NCBI RefSeq assembly: GCF_007565055.1
Contig: NC_044560.1
Span: forward strand, 121,455,391-121,519,390
Direction: 5' to 3'
Source of the DNA: Rhinopithecus roxellana
Taxonomy: Eukaryota > Chordata > Mammalia > Primates > Cercopithecidae
DNA length: 64,000 nucleotides
The translations under genes and the position numbers were made by a program. Shown here piece after piece: positions 1 through 13,280 of this stretch; within the stretch, counting starts at the first letter, position 1; each line of letters begins with the position of its first letter. The notes under the pieces are model-generated. The model saw only the letters and a list, made by a program, of their open reading frames with translations, ran no database searches and had not been told where the DNA came from.

Positions 1-204
1 CCCTTTTTCTCCCCTCCCCACCAAGGCATCATTAAGAATTTTGTGGGCCTTAGGAACTTTCGCTTTTGTGAGCCCTTCCTCCATCACAAGAAAGTATTTG
101 AAATTGTATTTTGTGACTACATTGGTATAAAGATGAATATAATTTGGGTTGTACTTTATTCACTTTCCTCCTCTTTTTCTTTTTTTAATCATTACAGTTT
201 TATC

Positions 205-355
205 TTCGAGATAGGATTGCTCTCTGTCACCCAGGCTGGACTGCAGTGGTATGATCACAGTTCACTGCAGCCTCAATACACTTGGGCTCAGGGGATCCTC
301 CTGTCTTAGACTCCAACTAGCTGGGACCACAGGTGCATGCCACCAAACCTGCTAC
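205..355 (-). mobile_element. Alu fragment (old)
   Basis: Diverged left-arm sequence (CACCCAGGCTGGACTGCAGT). Confidence 0.7.
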
Positions 356-380
356 CTTTTGTTTTAGAAAGAATGAAAAC

Positions 381-660
381 GGCCAGGTGCGGTGGCTCAA
401 GCCTGTAATGCCAGCACTTTGGGAGGCCGAGACGGGCGGATCACGAGGTCAGGAGATCGAAACCATCCTGGCTAACACAGTGAAACCCCGTCTCTACTAA
501 AAAATACAAAAAACTAGCCGGACGAGGTGGCGGGCGCCTGTAGTCCCAGCTACTGGGGAGGCTGAGGCAGGAGAATGGTGTGAACCCGGGAGGCGGAGTT
601 TGCAGTGAGCCAAGATCCGGCCACAGCACTCCAGCCTGGGCGACAGAGCAAAAAAAAAAG
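381..660 (+). mobile_element. AluYR-like
   Basis: Carries CTCAAGCCTGTAATGCC and GATCCGGCCAC; short A tail. Confidence 0.8.
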
Positions 661-796
661 AATGAAAACTTTATTGTCTGTAAAAACATCAGGGGACTTA
701 GACACTATACCTAATGAATAATTCAGCCTTGTTTTTCACTCTGAATATCTTGTAGATCTTTCCTTCATGGGTTATTACAGGGGGTCCACAAACATT

Positions 797-826
797 GATT
801 GATTGATTGATTGATTTTGATTGAGA
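797..826 (+). repeat. (TGAT)n microsatellite
   Basis: About five imperfect ATTG/TGAT units in front of an Alu. Confidence 0.7.
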
Positions 827-974
827 CAGAGTTTCGTTTTTGTCGCCCAGTGTGGAGTGCAATGGCACGATCTCGGCTCACTGCAGCCTCCGGCTCCCAG
901 GTTCTAGCGATTCTCCTGCCTCAGCCTCTGGAGTAGCTGTGATTACAGGCGCCTGCCACCATGTCGAGCTTTTT
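822..974 (-). mobile_element. partial Alu
   Basis: From GAGACAGAGTTTCG to GGCGCCTGCCACCATG. Confidence 0.75.
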
Positions 975-975
975 G

Positions 976-1369
976 TTTTTTTGAGACAGAGTTTCCCTCT
1001 TGTTGCCCAGGCTGGAGTGCAGTGGTGCAATCTTGGCTCACTGCAACCTCTGCCTCCTGGGTTCACGCGATTCTCCTGCCTTGGTGGGGAGGGGAGAAAA
1101 AGGGTATGTATGTGTAAAACTGGGCAGAGTAGGAACAAAGTAAGACAACTCACACTTCCCAATTGCAAAACTTAATACAAAATTCTGCTGTCCCGAGTAG
1201 CTGGGATTACAGGCACATGCCACCATGCCCAGTTAATTTTTGTATTTTTAGTAGAGACGGGTTTTCATCATACTGGTCAGGCTGATCTCTTAACTCCTGA
1301 CCTCAGGTGATCCGCCCGCCTCGGCCTCCCAAAGTGCTGGGATTACAGGCGTGAGCCACTGTGCCCGGC
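976..1369 (-). mobile_element. Alu interrupted by about 108 bp of foreign DNA
   Basis: The Alu runs to CTCCTGCC (about 1080) and resumes at TCCCGAGTAGCTGGG (about 1191). The insert is not Alu. Confidence 0.75.
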
Positions 1370-1671
1370 CTAATTTTTGTATTTTTATTAGAGAGGGGTT
1401 TCACCATGTTAGCCAGGCTGGTCTTGAACTCCTGATCTCAGGTGATCGACCCACCTCATCTTCCCAAAGTGCTGGGATTATAGGCATGAGCCACCACGCC
1501 TGGCCTTACTTATTTATTTGTGAGACAAGAGTCTCACTCTGTCTCTCAGGCTGGTGTGCAGTGGTGCGATCTCTGCTCACAGCAACCTCTGCCTCCCAGG
1601 GGTCAAGTGACTTTCCTGCCTCCGCCTCCCAACATTTTGGGGTTATAGGCATGAGCCACCGCGCCCAGCCC
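1370..1671 (-). mobile_element. two partial Alus
   Basis: Right-arm piece 1370-1505 and a second partial copy 1510-1671. Confidence 0.75.
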
Positions 1672-1738
1672 ACAAACATTTTCATTATAGACCCGGATAG
1701 TAAGTGTTTTAGACTTTGTGTGCCACACTGGGTCTCTG

Positions 1739-1741
<3 letters not shown>

Positions 1742-1773
<32 letters not shown>

Positions 1774-1976
1774 AGATGGAGTCTTGCTCTGTCACGCAGG
1801 CTGGAGTGCAGTGGCATGATCTCGGCTCACTGCAACCTCTGCCTCCTAGGTTCAGGTGATTTTCCTGCCTCAGCCTCCCTAGTAGCTGGAAGTACAGGCG
1901 CATGCCACCACGCCCAGCTAATTTTTGTAAGACAGGGTTTCACCATGTTGGCCAGGCTGGCCTCAAACTCCTTGAT
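1742..1976 (-). mobile_element. 5'-truncated Alu
   Basis: Begins with about 30 T and stops at GGCCTCAAACTCC. Confidence 0.8.
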
Positions 1977-2472
1977 CTACTAAACATTTGTTAGATGCCT
2001 GTTCCGCTAGGGAAATAAACATCAACAGGAGTTCACTGTATTTTAAACACCTGTGCAAGGCTCCACTGTTGAGCCAAACCCTTGCTGGCGAATTTGGTGT
2101 TTGCAATTTTTTGCTGCATAATGAAAGCCCTGCCTGAATGCCCTTCACCAGACTGTGAGGTTTTTTTTTCTTGCAGCCAGACTATGAAATAGTACTGAGA
2201 GTTTCCGTGTCTTGTGTTCTTTTCTCATCATTTCTTGTATTTGTAGAAACAGGTAGTTTGTATATATTCTAAGAGGCAAGTGATAGAATGGCCTTGGGTA
2301 CATTTTGTAATGGAACTATCAACAGTAGTCTTCTTTGAATACACATAGCTCCTCTCTTCCCCTGTACATACACAGGGTTAACTTTTTGGCATTTTTCCAG
2401 ATGTTTGTGGGGGGATGGCTATGTAAGTATAAGAAGGCTTGTTAAATGATTGTTTTAAAACTGTGGTTCTGG

Positions 2473-3080
2473 GCCAGGTGCAGTAATTCCAGCACTTCGG
2501 GAGGCCGAGGTGGGCAGATTATCTGAGGTCAGGAGTTTGAGACCAGCCTGGCCAACATGGTGAAACCCTGTCTCTACTAAAAATATAAAAATTAGTTGGC
2601 CGGGCGCGGTGGCTCAAGCCTGTAATCCCAGCACTTTGGGAGGCCGAGACGGGTGGATCACGAGGTCAGGAGATCGAGACCAACCTAGCTAACACGGCGA
2701 AACCCCGTCTCTATTAAAAAATACAAAAAACTAGCCGGGCGAGTTGGCGGGCGCCTGTAGTCCCAGCTACTTGGGAGGCTGAGGCAGGAGAATGGTGTAA
2801 ACCCAGGAGGCGGAGCTTGCAGTGAGCTGAGATCTGGCCACCGCACTCCAGCCTGGGTGGCAGAGCGAGACTCCGTCTCAAAAAAAATATATATATATAT
2901 ACATATACATATATATAAAAATTAGCCGTGCATGGTGGTGCGCACCTGTTGTCCCAGCTACTTGGAAGGCTGATGCAGGAGAATCGCTTGAACCTGGGAG
3001 GTGGAGGTTGGGGTGAGCTAAAATCATGCCATTGCACTCCATTCTGGCCAACAAGAATGAAACTCCATCTCAAAAAAAAC
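2473..3080 (+). mobile_element. older Alu hosting a younger Alu
   Basis: Outer parts are 2473-2597 and 2926-3080. The duplicated site TATAAAAATTAG lies at 2584-2595 and 2914-2925. Confidence 0.85.
2598..2913 (+). mobile_element. AluYR-like, nested, with (TA)n tail
   Basis: Complete young copy inside an older Alu; its tail has become a TA repeat. Confidence 0.85.
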
Positions 3081-3246
3081 GGCCGGGCATGGTGACGCAT
3101 GTCTTTAATCCCAGCAACTTGGGAGGCTGAGGCAGGAGAATTGCTTGAACCCAGGAGGCAGAGGTTGCAGTGAGCTGAGATGGCGACATTGCACTCCAAC
3201 CTGGGTGATAGAGTGAGACTCTGTCTCAAAAAAAAAACAAAAAAAC
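3081..3246 (+). mobile_element. deleted Alu
   Basis: The start of the left arm joins the right arm directly. Confidence 0.75.
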
Positions 3247-3258
3247 AGAAAAGTTCTC

Positions 3259-3560
3259 AGCCAGGTGCGGTGGCTCATGCCTGTAATCCCATCAGTTTGG
3301 GAGGCTGAGGCAGGCAGATCACCTGGGGTTAAGAGTTCGAGACCAGCCTGGCCAATGTATCGAAACCCCATCTCTACTAAAAATACAAAAATTAGCCTGG
3401 CATGGTGGCGTGCACCTATAGTCCCAGCTACTTGGGAAGGTGAGGCAGGAGAATCGCTTGAATCTGGGACGCAGAGGTTTCAGTAAGCCAAGATTGCACC
3501 ACTACACTCCAGCCTGGGAGGCAGACTCCATCTCAAAAAACAAACGAAAAACAAAAAAAC
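3259..3560 (+). mobile_element. Alu
   Basis: Full length, A-rich tail. Confidence 0.85.
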
Positions 3561-3644
3561 TGTAGCTCTTATTGTCCCCTGTCTTAGGGGACACTTAGCA
3601 ATGTTGGGATACATTTTTAGGTGTGAAAACTGACTGGTATCGTG

Positions 3645-3931
3645 CCAGGCACCGTGGCTCATGCCTGTAATTTCAACACTTTGGGAGCCCAAGGCGGGCA
3701 GGTCGCTTGAGGTCAAGAGTTCAAGAACAGCCTGCTCGAAATAGTGAAACCCCTTCTCTATTAAAAGTACAAAAAATTTAGCTGGGCTTGGTGGCGTGTG
3801 CCTGTAATCCCAGCTACTCAGGAGACTGAGGCAGGAGAATCACTTGAACCCAGGAGGCAGAAGTTGCAGTGAGCCAAGATCGCGCCACTGCACTCCAGCG
3901 TGGGCAACAGCAAGACTCAGTTGAGGGGGGA
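3645..3931 (+). mobile_element. Alu
   Basis: Full length, diverged. Confidence 0.85.
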
Positions 3932-3944
3932 AAAAAAAAGAACA

Positions 3945-4238
3945 GGCCAGGCGCAGTGGCTTACTCCTGTAATCCCAACATTTTGGGAGGCCGAGACGGG
4001 TGGATCACGAGGTCAGGAGTTCAAGACCAGCCTGGCCAACATAGTGAAACCGTGTCTCTACTAAAAATACAAAAAAAAACTAGCTGGGCATGGTGGCAGG
4101 CGCCTGTAATCCTAGCCACTCTGGAGGTTGAGGCAAGAGAATTGCTTGAACCTCGGAGTCAGGTTGCAGCAAGCTGAGATGGCGCCACTGCATACCAACC
4201 CGGGCAATAGTGCGAGACTCCATCTCAAAAAAAAAAAG
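3945..4238 (+). mobile_element. Alu
   Basis: Full length; ends about 345 bases before the first RPS5 exon in the window. Confidence 0.85.
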
Positions 4239-4582
4239 GCAGGGGGTTGCCAGTGGCATACCAGATGGCTGTTAAACATCCTATAGTGTGCAGGATAGCC
4301 CCCCAAACAATCATCTGGTCCAAAATCTAGTCTCCTTAGATTCCCACTCTTTGATTATAAAGGAAGTATACTTTTTAGCGACTTGGTAAAGTCACCTGTT
4401 CAGGGTTTTTTTTCCTTATGGTGGATGGGGCTTATATCCAAGTCCCTTAGGGAGGCATACCAGGATCCCAGACGGCTGTTGGACTACCGCGAATGGGTAC
4501 TCGATTTCTCCTCTAGTGTCTGGCCAACACCCATGCTGCTCCTGACCATTTTCCCTTCATTTCCTGCTCCCTGCTGCCCCAG

Positions 4583-6676
<2,094 letters not shown>

Positions 6677-6720
6677 TTTTCCCGGCTGCTGCCCAATAAA
6701 CCCGTCTGCCCTTTGGGGCA
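6677..6720 (+). terminator. RPS5: RPS5 3' UTR and poly(A) signal
   Basis: A canonical AATAAA lies at 6695-6700, only 19 bases after the stop codon. This gives the very short 3' UTR typical of ribosomal protein mRNAs. Cleavage is expected about 10-25 bases downstream. Confidence 0.9.
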
Positions 6721-8115
6721 GCCCCACCCACCTCTGCTGTTGTCTGTCTTCGTTGGGGGTGGTGTGGGTGGCATAGTCCTGGTGGCCTTGGGAGCTGCTC
6801 ACCTTCCTGACCTGTTTGCCTGTGGGGACCTGGAAGCATTGCTGACTCAGAACCGTGGCACCCCAGGGCTAGCAGGTGGGGCACCAGAAGCAGGCCAGGC
6901 TGCCTGGAGTGTCCCAGCAGGTACTGGAAATGAGACGGGGTTGTCCATAACTTCTGAGGGCGTGGCGTGTGAGATGTTGCTGTGGTCTGGGTGGGTGGGT
7001 GGGTTGGGTGCCTGTGAGGTCTGGGTAGTCACAAGACCATCCTGAGAGGCTTGTCACCTTGAAGCAGCCCTGGGGAGAGCAGGAAAGCTCAGCTGTTTGG
7101 GCCACTTGATTGGAGACCTCTAGCTTTACCCCCCTCAGGGAGTATGGACTGGTTTCACCCTCGCCAGGTTGCGCTCCTGGTTACCTCCCCGGCCACACTG
7201 GTTGTGGCTGCAGCCCAGGCCTGTACGCCCGGTTTCCGTGGGCTGTACGGGTTCCCTTCCGCCAGTGTCCATGCAGTGTCATCAGGCTGCTGGGGACAGG
7301 GTGGGACCCACCCAGGGCCACAGGCTGGTGACTCTGGTAGAAGACTCATCAGGTTCTGTGGGGTGGGGTGGGCCCAAGCCCACCGTTCCACAGCCCCCAT
7401 CATCTGGCCAAGGCAGGCTTGGTGTTCATCCTCGTGGCGCTGGCCCAGGGGGTGGGGCAGGAAGTCAAACGGGTCCAGCGGGTACCTGGGACCTGGAGGG
7501 GTGGCCCCAGATGAGCACCCTCCCCCTGGGAGGGTACTTTCGAGCCCAGCCGCAGGTAGGCCAGAAACGGTCAGGACAGGCAGGGACACGCCACTGGCCA
7601 GAGGGAGGAGGTGTCCACAGGTAGGAAGAGTCCCACAGGCCGGCTGGGGTCTGTCATTGCTCTGTGGGTGCCCCCTGGCTCCTGTGTTTGGCTCCTCTCT
7701 GAGCCGCTGAGTTCCTTTCCCAGCCTAGGTGCCAATGTCTCTTCCACTGGGGTCTTGTATGGTCCTCCAGGTTCTCTCTGCCGAGCTCCTGAGGGCTGCC
7801 TATCTCTGCTCCTCTCTGGGTTAGGTCTTTTCCATCCCTGTCTGGAGTCCTCACCATCTCGGTGTTCAACTTGTCTACATTTCCAATTCAGGAACTGGTC
7901 CCCCGTGGGTCCATTCCTATCCCCAGTCTCTGCCTCGGGCCTCCCCATCGCCCCTGCTCCTGGACGTAACTATACCCTTCTCAGTATGGTCCTGCTCTGT
8001 ACTGGGGGATCCTCTCTAAAGTACAGTCCTCGGTCTTCCCTGGATTCCCTGCTGGTCTCAGAACCCGCTCCATGCTCCACCGCCTTCTTCCCTGCCTGAC
8101 CTCCTCTCCTCGCAG
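6721..8115. other. RPS5-RNF225 intergenic DNA and presumed RNF225 5' region
   Basis: GC-rich, single-copy-looking DNA without Alu or L1. Open frames on both strands look like a consequence of base composition. The acceptor at 8114-8115 implies at least one upstream non-coding RNF225 exon, but I could not identify it. Confidence 0.5.
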
Positions 8116-8125
8116 GTCCGTCCCG

Positions 8126-9082
8126 ATGCCCTGCCCTCGGCCGTTCTGGCTCCGCCATTCCCGGGCCCCCCAGGGCTCGGGTCCCATCTCCCCAAGCAGA
8201 GGGGAGGACCAGGAGGAGGAGGAGGAGGGGGACGGCAGCCCAGGCTCCAGCCCCATCCTGTCCCCCGCCTCCCCGGTGGAGTGCCTCATCTGCGTGTCGT
8301 CTTTCGACGGCGTGTTCAAGCTGCCCAAGCGCCTGGACTGCGGCCACGTCTTCTGTCTCGAGTGCCTGGCGCGCCTCTCGTTGGCCACGGCGGGCGGCGG
8401 CAACGCGGTGGCCTGTCCGGTGTGCCGCGCACCCACGCGCCTGGCCCCCCGCCGCGGACTTCCCGCGTTGCCCACGCAGTCGGGTCTCCTGCCCCGTAAC
8501 GCGCGCGCGCCGCCCTCTCGCCAGGGCTCCGTGCGCTTCGACCGGCGCCGCGGCCTCCTCTACCTGCGGCCGCCGCCGCCCCCGCCCGGGCCGCGCAAGG
8601 CCCGCGCCCAGCCGCCGCCGCCGCCTCTGCGCCTGGGCCGCCCGCTGTCGCGCCGCCTGTCTCTGGCCAGCCCGGCCTGGGTCTTCAACGCGGCCGTGGC
8701 GCTGGCCGTGCTGGTGGCCGCGGGCCTCGTGGTCTCGGGCGTCTACATCTTCTTCCTCATCCCGCACGCCACCTCCTCCGGCCCCGCGCGGCCCCAGCTC
8801 GTGGCGCTCGCCCCAGCGCCAGGCTTCTCTTGGTTCCCGCCGAGGCCCACGCCGGGGGTGCCCTGGACCCCCGCCTGGACGCCGCGCCCCACGGGCCCTG
8901 ACCTGGACACGACACTGCCAGGAACTGCAGAAGATGCGCTGGAGCCCCAGGCGGGCCCCGAGGACCCGGCGGAGAACGAGGGGACGCTGGACAGGCGATC
9001 GGACGGCACGTGGGGCACAGAGGCTGGCCCCGGCTGGGCCCCGTGGCCACGGGGTGCGAGGAGGCCGTGGGGCCCACAGTAA
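8126..9082 (+). CDS. RNF225: RING finger protein 225, RING-HC plus one transmembrane segment
   Basis: Probable membrane-anchored E3 ubiquitin ligase; substrates are not known to me. The 318-residue protein has an acidic Glu run (residues 30-34), then a RING-HC domain with Cys53, Cys56, Cys72, His74, Cys77, Cys80, Cys96 and Cys99 (C3HC4 spacing). A proline-rich stretch follows (about 148-166), then a single hydrophobic segment at about 184-211 and a Pro/Gly-rich C terminus. I chose the ATG at 8126 because a splice acceptor (CTCCTCTCCTCGCAG) ends at 8115, ten bases upstream, so the in-frame ATG at 8072 lies in the presumed intron. The coding exon is extremely GC-rich and unbroken. It lies 1.4 kb after RPS5, as in the human gene order. 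No close poly(A) signal was found downstream. Confidence 0.92.
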   Translation: MPCPRPFWLRHSRAPQGSGPISPSRGEDQEEEEEGDGSPGSSPILSPASPVECLICVSSFDGVFKLPKRLDCGHVFCLECLARLSLATAGGGNAVACPVCRAPTRLAPRRGLPALPTQSGLLPRNARAPPSRQGSVRFDRRRGLLYLRPPPPPPGPRKARAQPPPPPLRLGRPLSRRLSLASPAWVFNAAVALAVLVAAGLVVSGVYIFFLIPHATSSGPARPQLVALAPAPGFSWFPPRPTPGVPWTPAWTPRPTGPDLDTTLPGTAEDALEPQAGPEDPAENEGTLDRRSDGTWGTEAGPGWAPWPRGARRPWGPQ

Positions 9083-10874
9083 GGGCGCCAGCACTGCAGT
9101 CCTGCCGCCAGGCCTGGCACCTCCGTGTTATCTGGGGCCTTTAGCAGGGCGCACAGCACTTACCTGTTTCTCCAGGCTGGGGCCTGGGGCAAGCATCGTT
9201 TGCATTGTCACGGTGGGGCTGGTCTCTTTCAAGGAGCAGGCACCGCAGTCATCCCACAAGGATCCTCTGGGAACACCCCTGACCCCCATTCTTGTGGCTG
9301 TACAGCGGAGGGTGCCCTGACCGTGACCTCCATAAGGGTCCTGCTGGGGTTTGCTCCTGCTCCGGAACCCCTACTCCGTGGGGGTGCAGTTGGAAGCATC
9401 CCTGATCCTCATCCCTTGTAGGAGTCCAGCTGTGGACACCCCCGACTGACATCCATGCAGGTGCCCAGCCAGGGGCAGCCCCACACGAATCCCTGAACGG
9501 GTCCTGCTGGGAGTACCCCCATTCATCCTCACCACAGAGTGCTGGGGGAGCATCCTTACCAGCACCGGAGGCCGAAGCACTCTCATCCTTCGGACTGGCC
9601 ACAGGTGGCAGCCATCTTTGGAGGGCAGAGCTGTTGCGGCTATTATTCCCTGGTTACGCTCCTCCCCAACTGGCCCATTGCAGGGGATGTCCCACCTCTC
9701 CACCCATCTGTGGAGTTTGTTTTCTATTGCCTGCAGGCTGGGCCTGGGTGGGCTCCAGCTGTCTACATGCTGATCCCGGGTGTAGAGTTGCCATCCTGCA
9801 CACCTGGTTGGGGCTGGGGCTCAGACTTGAAGGAGCAGGGTGTCCTGGCCAGGGCTGGGGAGGAACTTGAGTCTTAAAGACTGGCTCCCGCCCCAATCCT
9901 AAGTCCCAAACTGCTCTGGGAGCCTCCACTTCCCGCTGGGTCGTGGCTTCTAGGATCCTCCCAATATGCTGTGGTGCAGCTGGGTTCATCATGGCTCAGA
10001 GAGGCCAAGGTCACCCCAGGGGTCACACAGAGGCAGACAATGGTCGGGGTGGGAGTCCTGGACCTCCTTGGTTAGCCAGAGGGATCCTAGTCCCTTTCCC
10101 TGGCCACTAGAGTCCCCATCACCCCCGATTAATATCTTGGTGCCAGTTACTGCAGTTCTTCCTCCAGGGCTCCATCTGTCCTGCTCAGCCTCCTTTCTTG
10201 TGCCTCAAGGTGAACCCTGAGCCTTCCCGATAGACAGCAGCCTGCAGGGAAGGTGGTGTATGGGCTCCTGTCCTCTTCCTCCCAGAAGTCTTCCTGGGTT
10301 AGTTATGGGGGTAGATGGCAGCTATCCTCTGTGCAGACTGAACCTGGGGCTTCTGTTTCCTCCCAGGCCCTGCACCCCCACATCCTGCCTCACCTCACTC
10401 TGGGATGGAGTGCTGTGTTTTGGGAATGGGCACCCAGCATGTTCCAAAGAGAAATGTGACTTCTATGTGGCTGGAGGCTCCTGTTTGATTTGTTTACGTG
10501 TGTTCTCAGCACCAGTATACCACCATACAGTTAGGTGCCAAACAAGGGAGTGTCAGAATTGCAGGTGACCCAGGCAACCTGGGAATGCACCCTGGGCCCA
10601 GGACTGTCTAGAGCTAGCTCTGGTGTGAGCTGCTGTTTCCAGGTGGGAACCAGAGGAGGAATACTAGGGAGTCCATAGTGTGTCTTCCCAGACCAGTTCT
10701 TGCCCACACCCACATGCCACCCACAGGGGCTGGGACCAGTGTACTGAGTCACTGGGCAGCCACAGCCCAGCCTCATAGGGAAGAAACCTGGTCAGACAGC
10801 AGCAGAGTTGGTGGTCTATTCATTTTCTCTGGCTGCTGTGACAAAATACCCCCAACTTAATTATTTAGAACATG
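9083..10874. other. RNF225 3' flank, no gene recognised
   Basis: No Alu. It holds a MIR-like fragment at about 9988-10050 (the CTCAGAGAGGCCAAGGTCA type core) and a decayed repetitive patch at about 9240-9560. Part may be RNF225 3' UTR. No AATAAA was seen in this interval. Confidence 0.4.
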
Positions 10875-10875
10875 C

Positions 10876-11187
10876 GTTTATTTATTTGTTTATTTATTTA
10901 TTTATTTTTGAAACGGAGTCTCACTCTGTCGCCTGAGCTGGAGTGCAGTGTGATCTTGGCTCACCGCAACCTCTGCCTCCTGGGTTCAAGCAATTCTTCT
11001 GCCTTAGCCTCCCAAGTAGCTGGGATTACAGGCGCCCTCCACTATGCCTGGCTAATTTTTGTATTTTTAGTAGACACAGGGTTTCACCATGTTGGTCAGG
11101 CTGGTCTCAAACCCCCGACCTTGTGATTTGCCCGCCTCGCCCTCCCAAAGTGCTGGGATTACAGGCCTGAGCCACCACGGCCAGCCT
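10876..11187 (-). mobile_element. Alu with (TTTA)n tail
   Basis: Full copy inserted in the MaLR remnant. Confidence 0.85.
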
Positions 11188-11512
11188 TATTTAATTAATT
11201 AATTAATTAATTTTTTTCTGAGACAGAGTCTTGCTCTGTAGCCCAGGCTGGAGTGCAGTGGCGCAACCTTGGTTCACTGCAACCTCTGCCACCTGGGTTC
11301 AAACGATTCTCCTGCCTCAGTCTCCCAATTAGCTGATATTACAGGCGTCTGCCACCATGCCAGGCTTTTTGTATTTGTAATAGAGATGGGGCTTCACCAT
11401 GTTGGCCAGGCTGGTCTTGAACTCCTGGTCTCAACTAATCTACCCATCTCACCTCCCAAAGCGCTGGGATTACAGGCACGGGCTTACAGGCACGGGCCAC
11501 CATGCCTGGCTA
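11188..11512 (-). mobile_element. Alu with (TTAA)n tail
   Basis: Second copy in the MaLR remnant; TTAA microsatellite at 11188-11210. Confidence 0.85.
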
Positions 11513-11925
11513 AACACACACTTACTATCTTGCAGTTCTGCAGTCCAGAAGTCCACGATCAGTTTCCCTGGGCTAAAGTGGATGTGCCCATAGGGCTAGT
11601 TCTTTCTGGAGGCTCTAAGAGATAATCCACTTCATTAGTTTTTCCAGCTTCTAGGGCTGCATTTTTTGGCTCCTGGCTCCTTCAAAGCCAGCAGTGCAGC
11701 ATCTTCAAATCTCTCTGACCCTCCTGCCTCCCTCTTTCACTTATAAAGGACACTATGAGTCCATGGCACCCACCCCGATAATCCAAGATAGTCTCCCCAT
11801 CTCATGATCATTAATTCAATCACACCTGCAAAGTCCATTTTGTGGTGTCAGGTAAAAGATTCACAAGTTCCAGGGATTCGGACTGGGATATCTTTGGAGG
11901 CCATTATTGTGCCTACCATAGGGTC

Positions 11926-13280
11926 TCAGAGATCCTCCTCATTGCTTCCCTCTCCCACCCAACCTAGGAGAGTGGGGGTGTGCAATAGTAGATCTGACCC
12001 AGACGGGCCAAGCAGGGGGTCAGAAAGGGGCCCTTGCCTGGTGTTGCATAGAAGAGGGAGAGAGGATGCTCTCTGCCTGAGGGTGGTCCAGGAAGGCTGT
12101 CTGGAGGAGGCAGCTGTGTCCTAAAGGATGCTCAGGAGTTGGCATTGAGGCCGGTGGCATAGCCTGCACAAATACAGGAGGACCTGGGGAGGCCAGGGTT
12201 GGGGCTGAGGGTATTGGGTGGGGCTGGCCCAACTCTCTGTCTTAACCAGCTCGCTCCCAGGGGCTTTTGTGGCTTCTGTACTCTATCAGCTTGGAGCCAG
12301 GGGCCTCATTCTCTCTTGCAGTAAAATGAGGCTGATAACTGAGCCTAGGGGTTGCCAAGCATCTGGTCTGCTGATTACTACCTTAGTGCCCGGTGTCTGC
12401 CTGCCTACCCACTGCCTTCAAACAAAGGGGCTGCCTGAAACCACCCAGGGGGATGCCTCCCACCCTTGCCGGGCCTCAGCCAATCTCCTCTTTCTCTTCT
12501 TCAGAGCTGGAGTTGTGCCCTTCTAGCCTCTCTCTGACCACCCCATCACTAATGTACACCCTGCCCCTTAGCACTTCGGCCCCAGACTTGCTCCTCTTGG
12601 CAGGCCTGGGTGCTTGTGAAGCCCGGTGCCAGAGGGCCCAGCACGGGACAGCCTTTGATTCTCTTTTCTGTAAATGAACGACAATAAATCCTCTTTTTCC
12701 TTCATCTACAAGTGTTTACTGAGCGCCTTCTGTGAACCAGGCCGCACCAGGGTGCGGAGCAAGGACCAACCTCAGGGAGCAGAGGAGGTCCAGGGGGCTG
12801 AGCCAACCAAGCCAAGGTTCTGGTAGCATTGCCTCCCCCGCCACGCTCAGGGGTCCCCTGCTCCCCAAGCCCTTCCCAAATCCTGCCGTCTAGCTGTCCT
12901 CCCCACCTTGCAGAAGGGACGCCAGGGCCCGGTTTTCGGGTTCCGCCACTCTTTCCTCATTGAGGGTCGGAGAGGTCCCTGCACATGCCAGACCCGTCCC
13001 CAGCCGTCAAGACACCCTCTTGTGATCAGGCCGAGGGACCAAGGGCCAAAAGCGGGGCTTCGCCGTACGCTGGGAGGATCACTGTACAGACTGACAGATG
13101 GGGAAACTGAGGCTGACCAGCTGGGCAGGGCGTGCATTCGAATCTGGGTCCTGGAAGCGTTCTGCAAGATCCCTTCTCACCTCAACCGCACGTGCTGGCA
13201 CCCTTGGGTTTCCCTCCTTCCCAAGATCACAGCCATAGTTCTCTCCTTTGCCCTTAGAGTCACCGCCCTGCCTTCTCCCC
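11926..13280. other. non-coding stretch with MIR fragments
   Basis: No protein gene recognised. MIR-like pieces lie at about 12296-12380 (minus), 12715-12790 and 13081-13160 (plus; contains GATGGGGAAACTGAGGC). The rest looks unique. Confidence 0.45.
12683..12688 (+). terminator. isolated AATAAA, candidate poly(A) signal
   Basis: First canonical AATAAA I see on the plus strand after RNF225, in single-copy-looking DNA. It could end a long RNF225 3' UTR or an unannotated transcript, or be chance. No coding evidence supports it. Confidence 0.25.

Larger units (their letters stand above)
10812..11925 (-). mobile_element. old MaLR-like LTR remnant split by two Alus
   Basis: 10812-10875 and 11513-11925 together resemble the reverse complement of an MLT1-type LTR (CAGTTCTGCAGTCCAGAAG, TTCTGGAGGCTCTAAGAG, CTTCAAAGCCAGCAGTGCAG). 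Two minus-strand Alus sit inside. The family call is from memory. Confidence 0.5.

Noticed and set aside
840..1983. Frames coding for SPRLECSGAISAHCNLRLPG-like peptides here and throughout
   Set aside because: Standard translations of Alu sequence, not genes.
2473..4238. Possible tRNA or 7SL genes from A/B-box-like sequences
   Set aside because: Internal promoter remnants of Alu elements; no cloverleaf or full 7SL.
4238..4582. Search for the RPS5 start exon in the window
   Set aside because: No match to the first 36 residues anywhere upstream; the exon must lie before base 1.
7970..9094. 374-codon open frame antisense to RNF225
   Set aside because: GC-rich shadow of the RNF225 exon; Arg/Ala-rich low-complexity product.
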